NCBI GenBank assembly: GCA_030407005.1
Contig: JAUDYN010000006.1
Coordinates: 3,286,001-3,350,000 of the forward strand
From: Desarmillaria ectypa
Lineage: Eukaryota; Basidiomycota; Agaricomycetes; Agaricales; Physalacriaceae
DNA: 64,000 bases
Direction: 5' to 3'
Shown one piece after another: positions 1 to 10,087 of the stretch (positions within the stretch are counted from its first letter, which is position 1; every line of letters begins with the position of its first letter). The notes beneath the pieces were generated by a model, which was not told the origin of the DNA, ran no database searches, and saw only the letters and a program-made list of their open reading frames with translations. Position numbers and translations under genes: made by a program.

Positions 1-3000
1 AATATATTGTTCATCATCCACTGGAACGTGGCTGGTGAATTTGTGAGTCCAAAGAACATGACCGTTGGCTCAAAGAGTCCTCGGTTAGTTCTGAAAGTGG
101 CATTTTCTTCATCTCCATCTCTGATACATACATTGTTGTATCCCCATTGAACGTCCAACTTAGAGAAATACTTGGCTCTGCATAGCTTGTTGATAAGCTC
201 AGAGATCAGGGGAAGGGGATAACGATTCTTGATTGTCATTTTGTTCAGTTTTTGATAGTCCTGAACAGGTCATAGTGAGCCATCCTTTTTCTTGACGAAG
301 AAGAAGGGGGATGCGAATGGGGATTTTGAGGGATGGATTCATCCCAAATCCAAGTTCTCATCCAAGAACTTGTCTAATTGTTCTTGCTCATTTCTGTTGA
401 GCAGATAGACTTTACAGTCTAGAGTCGATTTCGCATTAGGGACCAACTCAATCGCATGGTCCCAGGGTCTTCTTTCGGGTAGATCATCAAAGCTTTCTTT
501 TGAGAACAGGTCTCTAAAGCTCTGATACTGAGGAGGCATGAGCTCCTCAAATGTCTGTTTCAGTTTTTCTGCATTTGCAGCTGCCACTAATTCGTTTGCA
601 TGATGGACAGTGCAGAGGATGATTTCTTCTTGCATGTTGATGGCAAGAATACTTTCGCCCTCTTCTAGCTCTTTGTCCCATCGGTCTTCTTCATCTGCAT
701 CTGGCAGCATGAAGTGGTTCTGAATGCAATGACATCATCCAAATGTCATGGTTCCTGCCTTCCAGTTAATGAAAGGATTATGGTGTTTAAGCCAATCATG
801 GCCCAAGTATACAGTTTTGGAGCCCAAGTCAGTGACCACAAGGTCAATTTGTTTGCTGTGGTCTCTGATCGTCATTCAGAGTTCCACAAATTCTGTGATG
901 TCGCCCGCCTTATTGCATGTTCCATCGGCATTGTAGACTGGTATTGGGGCAGTGGCCTTTCTCATGTCCAACCGGTGTTGTTGGATATAGGTTCAATTGA
1001 TAGAGCTGCCTGTACAGCCACTATCCAACAACACACAGGTTGTCAATGTCTGTTTCCCGGTATATGGGGAAAGCTGGATATCCACCAGGAAGTCTCGTCC
1101 TGAGCTTCTGGTACTGTGGATATAGCAGATCGGTTCATGTAATTTGTAGAGCTGTTCTTGGGCTATACTCCCTCTTGTTCTTAAGCTCTGAATGAGCTTA
1201 TTGTTGATCTCTCCAAGTCATTTGGGATGTACCCAAATGGAGAGGACTGCTTTGGCAACTGCCAAATCCTTGGAGTTGCAGACTGTGCACAAAGTCCAAT
1301 CAATCCCAAATGGTCTGAACCATTGAAGATCGTCCTGCTTCCCCATACATTCAGAAGACTTGTTCTGCTCCCCCTTGTGTCAGGTAGCTTCCGGTGTTCT
1401 GTACTTCCCCATACATTCGGAAGTTTCTGATACCCCCTTGTTAGGATAGGCATTGGGTTCGGTGCTTCCCCGTGCATTCAGAAGATCTTGAGTTGTTGCT
1501 TCCCCTTGCATTTGGAAGTCTTTGGGTATCAGAGTACTGGCTTTGGACTGGCTGGCTTGCCAGAGTCGAAAGGCAGTGTCGTCTTCTTCATTGGGTACTT
1601 CGATGATTGTGGTTCTGCTAAAATGCCCTCTTTTTACCACCTGGGTGCTAGTGGGTTCCTGAGTGCAGGATATCTCCTGATGGAGTACAGCCACTGATGG
1701 GAATTTGTCAGCCAGCTTGCCTTCATATCCCTGGTCAGTACTCCTGTGTTCTTTGGCTGGTACTACTTTTGACAGAGTTTGAATTTCCTTGGTCATTGAC
1801 TCCCAGTTAGTGCTACCATCATGCCCATTGTTTGGGTACAACTGCCCCCTTTCTATCGCCTGGGTGCTAGCAACTTCCTTCCTTTTGGCTTTGATCCTGT
1901 GACTCTCTGGTCTGGTGGGATACTCAGCCTCATCAGGTTTTCTTCCACCCAGACTAGTTCATCTGGGGCTTCAGTCCTGGCCTTGGTTAGAGGCACTATC
2001 CTGGTCCCCCGCTGACCCTGGCGAGGCTAGTGAACTTGCCCCTCTGCTCGAGGAGGATACTGGGACAGTCGGACTTCTGGGAGGCCCAAAGGAGTGCTGC
2101 CTACTAGTCCCTGCCCATCGCTGATTGCTCAGCAGTGTATCCGGTGAGCTATGCTCATTGGACTTTGTGGTGGTGCCAGCACCATCTGGCAAGTCCCACT
2201 GCTCGATCTCGTCAGGGGTTCAGGAATTGTCACTACAGATACTTATATCAGCGTCTTCTAGAAGGATGATGTACCTGTTTTTACTTGTCGATTCTTGTTT
2301 GGTCTTTGGCTTTGGGGTCTGTGAAGTCATGTGATAGATATTCATATTTTTCATATGTAATTGTCTATTATCATAGTAATCAGTCTGACCTGCAGAAGCT
2401 GAGAACTCACCTTTAGACTTGGTCGAGCAAGGGGAATCGAACCCTTGTCAACCTAGTCTTTTACCTTCTCAACCTTGGATGTAACCAGTACCACTTTGTC
2501 AGTGGTCCCCAAGGATCTCACAACATTCTTCTCTTTTCTTCTAGGGCAATTTCTGCTCAGGTGCCCTTTCTCATTGCATGTGAAGCAGCACCCCTTGGCT
2601 CATTGCCAGTCTAAGTCCATGGGCTTCCCCGCCCCTCCATATGTTGTCCATTGACCAGTCACAGCATCGCAACTGGTACTGCTGCCAGCAGTCAGCTTTG
2701 GGGCCAAGGAACTTGTCACCCCAGCAGCAGCTTTGCTGCTGGGCTGCTGTTGTTGGGGATGCTGGCTCTGCTTCTGGCCATCCTGAGGTGTACTTGTGGT
2801 CTGGTCAAAGACCCACTTCTGCTGTCTCTCTTCATACATCCAGAGGATGCATTCCTTCTATTCTGGATATGAGTATAGAATGTTGATGCCCATGTTCGAG
2901 ATGAAGGCGGTATATGAACTGGGGACTCCCAGTTGTACCACCTTCACTATGGCACTGTGCTCGGCTTCATCAGTCCTTCAGCCCGCTAGCTTGGCTTCTT

Positions 3001-5136
3001 CCTCAAGCTTCTGGAAATAATGGGAGGTGGGCTGTGCTCCCATGCAGAGGTTGAACATCCACTTCTCATGGATCTCCTCAATTGTGGGATCCTGGAATTA
3101 TTGTGTGACTAGGTCGATGAAGTCAGCCCAGTCGGGGTATCTGAAATGGGCAGCAGTTCCATCATATGAATTGCCAACCCAGTATTTGGGTCTCTTGTAG
3201 ACCCACCAGTCCTTGGTGGCACCCTTGAAATGGGATGTCATGAATAGTACCAGGTGTGATGGCACCTGGAAATAGTGTCAGAACACTTCGAAGTAGGCGA
3301 TGCAATCACCTATGAAGCGTTTGATATTGTCATGATCCCCCTTGAACAGGGAGGGGACCTTGATGAGGGTTGGCTTGATGCCCAAGTACAGGGCATCAGC
3401 GGCAGCATTTCTGACGGGATTAGGGATAGGGTTGGGAGGACCCTTACCAAGGAGCAGTCTTGGGATTGAATAATGATCCAGCCTGGGACCCGGGTAGCCT
3501 CTTGGTGGCTCACCCAACGGTCTGCCCCTTTCAGGCTCTTTCCCCTTCTCTTGATCCCAGAGGTAGTCCATCATCATCTTGTGGGTGGACTCCTCCCTGT
3601 CGAGTTCTTTGCACATCTCTGCGATGCACCGTTCTTTCTCTATCAGCATGGTTTTCATCTGCTGATGGATTTCTTCTGCCGTGGCAGGGGTTCTTGACAC
3701 CCCTGCAGTGGCATTTCCTGCAGGGGCTCCTTCTGCCTTCATATCTTCTCCCACCCCTGTGAAGAGAAGACTGCCACCCTGATAGGGGTGGTAACCTTGG
3801 TGATACGCCTGATGGTGCAGGGGTGAGTCAGGAAGTGGTCATGGAGGTGCAACCAGGGTATCCGGTGGATGATCCAGATATATTTTGTATTGGGGCTGGT
3901 GATAATCCAGCCCGCCATAATAACCTGTATCATAGGTCAACATGTCATACTGGGGCCTTTGCCTCCAATCATTCCTCTCTTGCCACCTCCAGCCTCCATA
4001 GGTGCTGGAGGGTTCTCTCCAACTCCCTCTGCTCCTCTGAATCTTGGGCTCGAAGCCCTGGAAATAAATCCCTGGTGGAGGGGCAGAATATGCTTCAGTT
4101 GTGGTTTGCACAAATCCAGGCATTAACGATGTCAGCCCGGTTTGGGCCTTGGATGGGGTCCCCTCAGTTGAGGGCCAACCACTCATCCATCTCCAGTCTG
4201 GGCTCATCCCAGAGGTCTCAGGCTTCAATGTCTCTGCATCGAACTTCCCATGCTACAGTCCAAAAGGGACCAAAAATTCTTTGATCAACCTCAGAGAGGT
4301 TGGGCCAGATGAAGTCTCCCCCATTTGGGTTGAAGGGATCATTGGGGGCATGGGGAGGGGCCGGGGTCAGAGCGTCGGACTCCCCGTCGGACTTGTCATC
4401 AGAGATTTCGATGACAGGGAGTGAGGAGGTGGAGATTGACCCTCCTCAGGGCCAGGTTTCATGGCCTCAGGGGCCATATGGGTGGTTATGATCCATTGCG
4501 GGATCATTGGGGTTTCGGGGTCCGTGGAAGGACCCATTGTCACTGTCTGGGGAGGGCAAGCGAGATCGTATGTGCCAGTGTTGCTGGTGGAGGGCAGGGG
4601 TTGGGGGACAAGGGGGAGGGCCAGAGTAAGAGGGCGGGGCATCGTCGAGCACAACCTGAACATCCCATGCATATTCCTGGGCTGCTGTGTAGGCGGTGGT
4701 GGGTCATTCCATCCAGTACCAGAGTAGAACTGCTCACACATTATGTGCATGGGTGGAGGAGGGCCCAGGAGTCAGGGGCCTCAAAGCATTGGTACTCTCC
4801 TCAGAGGAGGAGGCAATTGTGAACCAGGCATGGGGGCAGACAAGTGGTACCACCTCTCGCTCTCCCAGTTGGGTGGGGGGTAACTCCCAGGGAATGACAT
4901 GGTCTGGGTGTCGAGGGGGTTGGGGTGGTGGTTGGGGTCAGTGAGCCTGCCTTTGCTGGAGCAAGGCTTGAATTTCTTCCTCATAAAGTAAGACAGTGAG
5001 GACCGTGAAAAAAGTTAAAAATATGGCACCACCGAGGGATACGGTTCAAGATTCTTGTTGGTTGTTTTCTTCTTCAGGCATGAAGAAGAGCTTCTTTATG
5101 GTTAGCATTGAAGAAGCAAGGGAATCTCTTGACTAA
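1..5136 (-). mobile_element. Ty3/gypsy chromovirus A, gag-PR-RT part, decayed
   Basis: Read on the minus strand, this is the front part of a Ty3/gypsy element; the window edge cuts it inside reverse transcriptase. From 5' to 3' (high to low coordinates) it holds the Gag start (about 5040-4300), a Gag core with the AxDWWVYKRP-type segment (about 3750-2850), a CCHC zinc knuckle C-x2-C-x4-H-x4-C at about 2550-2590, an aspartic protease with an L-DSG core at about 1005-1035, the PR-RT linker (339-710), and RT up to the NSPATFQWMMNDIF region at 1-60. The frame is broken by several stops and shifts, so the copy is dead. Polyprotein order and motifs are known for the family; no gag or pol can be translated whole. 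RNase H, integrase and the 3' LTR lie outside the window. Confidence 0.85.
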
Positions 5137-5377
5137 TGTTAGGGACCGCCTTGGGCATGTGACTTGGGATGTCAGCTGATCTCTCTGGGCTGTTACGCAT
5201 TCGAACAATCACCCAAGTTGAGAGATAGAAGCTTTTGGTCTTCTGTGTAGTGTGAGTAAGGAGTGTATGATTTAAGTTTAGTCAAGAGATAGAGTACAAC
5301 TATGTAGTTTACTCTGTTTATATACTATTTCTCCAGCATTATATATAGATGAAATGCTAGAGTTCATGCACAAATGG
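5137..5377 (-). repeat. 5' LTR of element A, interrupted
   Basis: On the minus strand this LTR ends in CCTAACA at 5137, directly before the primer-binding 13-mer at 5124-5136. It contains a TATA-like stretch (TATATA on both strands near 5320) and the 13-mer ATCTCTTGACTAA (minus strand, 5278-5290), which is the exact complement of the primer-binding site. It aligns with the LTR at 9692-10087 up to about 5377. There the 1.3-kb repeat begins, so the U3 end is missing. Confidence 0.75.
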
Positions 5378-6689
5378 TGATGTGCTTGGTAACAGCGAGT
5401 GACAAAAGAATTAGGGAATGGCAATGAACACCAATCACACTAAACCTCTTACTACTCTACACTTAATCACCAATATTGAATTTGGGTGGTTTCGAGTATG
5501 ATGGAAGCACTCTGCAGACTTCAATAATCAAGTACAATTGTCTTAAAGATATTTTATTCTTTACTAGTGAGTTATACAAAGTACTACTCATGCTAGTGGG
5601 GTTGGTTAGACACAATTGGGTAAAGAGTGACTTGGTTTGAGCTACTATGCTTGTTCTGACTGAAACTGCTTCAAACTAGTGGCTCTCTTGGCCCTATACT
5701 GCTTCCTACAAGTGATAAACACTTGACTAGTTGTGCTCTTGGCCTAAGAATAAACTATAACTCTGAGAACTTTGCTTGAACTAACTTCAAAACACTCTGG
5801 ACCTTTGCAGGACACAACAGTGACTCTGAGGAACTTCAATTCAATGCAACACTATGGGTGACTTAGCAGCTATTAATCACTTCATCAAGGTTAAGCACAA
5901 AAGCCTTTAGTTGGGGACATCAGTTACTATCAGTGAGGGCTCAACTGCAAGGATGGCTTGCCTGCTTTGCATGAGTGCCCATCCCACTACTTATATACTA
6001 CTGAGGCAGAACTATAAATATTATCTGAGTATAGGGTATATTGGTAAGGATTTCTTGGCTAGTCATGAATAATGGTGAATAATCATGCAATAGTTGGTCT
6101 AGTCTATTTTCTTTTCAAATATTCGGTCTAGAGACTCCACAGTTGGTCTTTCTGCACCCTTGGCACAACTACATGCCTTAGTAATGTGGTTATATAGATA
6201 TCCAGATATTGGTGCTTGTAACAGCTATCTGATCATGATTGAGGGTGCAGTCCAGCTCCACTAGTATCAGTCATAAGAGATCTATATCACAGTAGTCAGA
6301 TCTGGGCTCAAGGTTAATCCATTCCTAAGTCCTGTTTCAAGATTGCCATGTGACTAGTTATCCTGACTTAGGCATTTATGCCCAGTCTGGGCTGCTAGTG
6401 ACAGAACTTGATGAGATCTGTGTACTCTGCTCCTGGTTTTTGTGTGCTAGTGGCATCCTTCATTTGCTAGTGGCTGTATTTCACTTAGTCCTGCTAGCAT
6501 TCGAGTTACTAGTCTGGCCAGGCTGGTAGATTTAACCCACTAATGGTGTTGCATCTAAGTCCTGGCTCTACCAGTTGCTTACTGCTTTTAACTATCAGCT
6601 CAAAGCCTCAGCTATAGTCCTCTATGTATCACTAGTATAGGATAGATGTGCAATAGTATTGTTACAAAATCGCAAAATCTAGGTGTGAA
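5378..6689 (-). repeat. 1.3-kb repeat R1, copy 1 (inverted arm)
   Basis: This is the reverse complement of 7718-9027 and nearly identical to it; the only difference I noticed is one extra G near 6530. The shared ends are TGATGTGCTTGG at 5378 and GGTGTGAA at 6689, with weaker similarity for a further 15-20 nt. Near the ends lie short inverted matches (TGGTAACA at 5386, TGTTACA at about 6660) that would suit an LTR of about 1.28 kb. TATA-like motifs exist on both strands in the middle, so the polarity is unclear. No conserved reading frame was found. It cuts the LTR of element A. Confidence 0.8.
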
Positions 6690-7513
6690 TGCGTAGACAG
6701 TGTATCACCGCTGAAGAACCTGGTGGACAATTATTCAATGTTCAGAGAGGGGTTTGGTGAAGATAAGAATGTCATCAAGGTAAATGGTTACTTTTCCTCC
6801 AGCAATGAGGTCTTTGAAAATATCGTTCATCATCCATTGAAAGGTGGTGGGTGAATTGGTAAGACCAAAGAACATAATGGTAGGTTCAAATAGTCCTCAA
6901 TTTGTTCTGAATGTGGCTTTTTCTTTGTCTCCTTCTCAGATTTGTACATTGTTATATCCCCAACAAACATCCAGTTTGGAGAAATATTTTGCTCTACATA
7001 ACTTGTCAATAAGTTTGGAGATCAAGAGAAGTGGATAACAATTTTTAATTGTCATTTCATTCAGTTTGTGATAGTCCTGAACAGGGCACAAGGATCTGTC
7101 CTTTTTCTTAACGAAGAAGAAAGGGGAAGCAAAAGGGGATTTGGAGGGATGAATACATCCAGAGTCAAGGTTCTCATCAAGAAACTTGTCAAGTTGTTCT
7201 TGCTCATTTTGATTAAGTGGATAGACTTTACAGTCTAATGTGGCTTTGGCATTGGGGATTAGTTTGATGACATGATCTCATGGTTTTCATTCTGGTAGTT
7301 TGTCAAAGCTTTCTTTAGAGAACAAATGCCTAAAGCTTTGATACTGAGGAGGTACAAGCTCCTCAAAGGTCTTCTTTGGTTTTTCTGCATTTGCAGTGGC
7401 TGCCAACTCATTGGCATGGTGTACAGCTTGAAGTATGATTTCTTCTTGCATGTTTACTGCAAGAATGGTTTCACCTTCCTCTAGTTCTTCATCCCATCTT
7501 TCTTTGTCATTTG
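6690..7513 (-). mobile_element. Ty3/gypsy pol fragment (PR-RT linker and RT)
   Basis: The minus strand reads as the PR-RT linker (ELEEGETILAVNMQEEII at about 7490-7430), then RT with KLDVCWGYNNVQI near 6960 and the active-site motif YLDDIL near 6770. There are in-frame stops and no open frame, so this is a pseudogene. It is closely related to elements A and B but is a separate copy. It is enclosed between the two R1 arms and is cut at 7514 by an LTR in the opposite direction. Confidence 0.8.
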
Positions 7514-7717
7514 TGTTACGATTTTTCCATTATCTTATCTTATCCAAGTCATATCCATGACTCATCCATCTAATTGATCCTCAAATCTGACTCGTATCCA
7601 GCTACTCACCGGTAACCACCCTCATTCTCACTGTCTGTCACCCCAGATGCTCTCTATTGGTTGTATGATCCTCCTGGACCACCATACTTCGACACTGTTG
7701 ATACACCATCTATGTGT
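7514..7717 (+). repeat. 5' half of a chromovirus LTR
   Basis: It starts TGTTACGATTTTTCCATTATC and follows the LTR at 62289-62714 closely for about the first 70 bases, including the repeated TTATCTTATC block. It stops where R1 copy 2 begins, so R, U5 and the primer-binding site are missing. Confidence 0.65.
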
Positions 7718-9027
7718 TCACACCTAGATTTTGCGATTTTGTAACAATACTATTGCACATCTATCCTATACTAGTGATACATAGAGGACTATAGCTGAGG
7801 CTTTGAGCTGATAGTTAAAAGCAGTAAGCAACTGGTAGAGCCAGGACTTAGATGCAACACCATTAGTGGGTTAAATCTACCAGCTGGCCAGACTAGTAAC
7901 TCGAATGCTAGCAGGACTAAGTGAAATACAGCCACTAGCAAATGAAGGATGCCACTAGCACACAAAAACCAGGAGCAGAGTACACAGATCTCATCAAGTT
8001 CTGTCACTAGCAGCCCAGACTGGGCATAAATGCCTAAGTCAGGATAACTAGTCACATGGCAATCTTGAAACAGGACTTAGGAATGGATTAACCTTGAGCC
8101 CAGATCTGACTACTGTGATATAGATCTCTTATGACTGATACTAGTGGAGCTGGACTGCACCCTCAATCATGATCAGATAGCTGTTACAAGCACCAATATC
8201 TGGATATCTATATAACCACATTACTAAGGCATGTAGTTGTGCCAAGGGTGCAGAAAGACCAACTGTGGAGTCTCTAGACCGAATATTTGAAAAGAAAATA
8301 GACTAGACCAACTATTGCATGATTATTCACCATTATTCATGACTAGCCAAGAAATCCTTACCAATATACCCTATACTCAGATAATATTTATAGTTCTGCC
8401 TCAGTAGTATATAAGTAGTGGGATGGGCACTCATGCAAAGCAGGCAAGCCATCCTTGCAGTTGAGCCCTCACTGATAGTAACTGATGTCCCCAACTAAAG
8501 GCTTTTGTGCTTAACCTTGATGAAGTGATTAATAGCTGCTAAGTCACCCATAGTGTTGCATTGAATTGAAGTTCCTCAGAGTCACTGTTGTGTCCTGCAA
8601 AGGTCCAGAGTGTTTTGAAGTTAGTTCAAGCAAAGTTCTCAGAGTTATAGTTTATTCTTAGGCCAAGAGCACAACTAGTCAAGTGTTTATCACTTGTAGG
8701 AAGCAGTATAGGGCCAAGAGAGCCACTAGTTTGAAGCAGTTTCAGTCAGAACAAGCATAGTAGCTCAAACCAAGTCACTCTTTACCCAATTGTGTCTAAC
8801 CAACCCCACTAGCATGAGTAGTACTTTGTATAACTCACTAGTAAAGAATAAAATATCTTTAAGACAATTGTACTTGATTATTGAAGTCTGCAGAGTGCTT
8901 CCATCATACTCGAAACCACCCAAATTCAATATTGGTGATTAAGTGTAGAGTAGTAAGAGGTTTAGTGTGATTGGTGTTCATTGCCATTCCCTAATTCTTT
9001 TGTCACTCGCTGTTACCAAGCACATCA
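7718..9027 (+). repeat. 1.3-kb repeat R1, copy 2 (inverted arm)
   Basis: This is the reverse-complement partner of 5378-6689. It carries TATATAAG near 8410, followed by a GC-richer stretch, as in an LTR promoter. It runs from TTCACACCTAG to AAGCACATCA. On its right it abuts gag sequence of another element (9028 on). A hydrophobic open frame at 7789-8055 on the minus strand recurs in copy 3 with many changes and looks incidental. Confidence 0.8.
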
Positions 9028-9691
9028 TCAGAGTTGCTGGAGATTTTGATGACAGAGAGGGAAGAGGAAGAATTTGTGTTTCCACTGGGCCAATTGTTTT
9101 GTTCTTAGGCCTAGGGTCTGTATGGGTGGTTTTGATCCAACCTGGGATCATCAGAGTGTAAGGTCCTAAGGTAGGGCTGGGCAGGGGTGAGAGAACAAGG
9201 GCACTGGGGTGGGGAGTATGGGGGCAGGGCATCCTCATTTGCAGTCTGTATGTTCCTTGCATATTCTTGTGCAAGGGTGAGGGTGGATCATTCTATGCTC
9301 TCATTTGAGGGACCTGGGGTTGAGGCCCTCCTGTCGGTATTTTCCTCAGAGGAGGAGGTGGTAGAGAATTGGATCTGGGGGTGAGAGAGTGGTCTTTCTT
9401 CTCATCCAACCAGTCAGATGGGGGAAAGCCTCCTGAGAAGGACATGGTCAGGATGTTGGGGAGAGCAGGGGGAAAGTTGTGGTGAGCAGCAGGGTCACCA
9501 CTCTTGTTGAAGTAGAGTGTGGATTTCTTCTTCATACACCAGTACAAAGAGTGCAGTAAATATAACAAGTAGTGCAGTGCTACCAATTGCAATGCTGAGG
9601 TTGATGGTTTTCTGGTTTTGTCAATTTTCTTCAGACATATGCTTCTTTTATAGCTAGCATATGGGAAGTGGTAGGGGTATCTTTTGACTAA
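9028..9691 (-). mobile_element. gag 5' end of a chromovirus, truncated
   Basis: The minus strand from 9691 downward gives the primer-binding 13-mer (9679-9691), a short leader, and then a Gag start with a hydrophobic stretch (TALLVIFTALFVLVYEEE) at about 9580-9530. A proline-rich region and the FDDREG/ISSD-like acidic stretch follow near 9050. Stops interrupt it. R1 copy 2 cuts the rest of gag at 9027. The same Gag start is seen near 5000, 14600, 61400 and 62800. Confidence 0.7.
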
Positions 9692-10087
9692 TGTTAGGAC
9701 CTGGTTCTAGCATGTGATCTTGGGACATTGAGTCACTCTTGGGCTGCCTCACATTCAGACAATCACCTGTGAATAAGAGGACTGCTAGTCTTTAGAAGAG
9801 TGCAGTAGAAGGTATATGATTTAAGTTTAGTTGAAAGATAGAGAGTATGTACAAAACTACTCTACTTATATACTGAAAGTATGGGTTTATTAATAGCTGA
9901 AATGATATGGTCCATGTGTGAGGCAGAAGGGAGTCAGATGACTGTGGTCCAGTAATGATGAGGCTTTTAGAAATTGATGGAGTTCTTGTGGATTGATAAG
10001 ACTGAGAGAGTGTGAATGGTTGGATATGGATGGAATGCATAAGCATTCTGAAGTGAAATTGATAAGATAAATGAAAAAATCATAACA
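9692..10087 (-). repeat. Chromovirus LTR, minus orientation
   Basis: On the minus strand it runs from TGTTATGATTTTTTC (10087) to CCTAACA (9692), 396 bp with TG...CA ends. A TATA-like TATATAAG lies near 9870. The 13-mer ATCTTTCAACTAA (9827-9839) lies at the expected RNA start and pairs at 11 of 13 positions with the primer-binding site at 9679-9691. It is the 5' LTR of the gag fragment at 9028-9691. Confidence 0.8.

Noticed and set aside
2420..2455. tRNA-like T arm (minus strand GGGTTCGATTCCCCTTGCTCGACCA) between the zinc knuckle and protease of element A
   Set aside because: No acceptor, D or anticodon arm is found upstream. The same place in element B (about 58977-59010) has a similar string, so it is part of the element's own sequence.
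4367..4984. Several overlapping proline-rich frames at the gag start of element A on both strands
   Set aside because: All are different frames of one decayed gag region; only the minus-strand Gag reading aligns with the other copies.
7789..8055. Hydrophobic 88-residue open frame in R1, repeated at 61551-61817
   Set aside because: It lies inside a repeat with LTR-like features, has no initiation context, and is open in both copies only because they are similar DNA.
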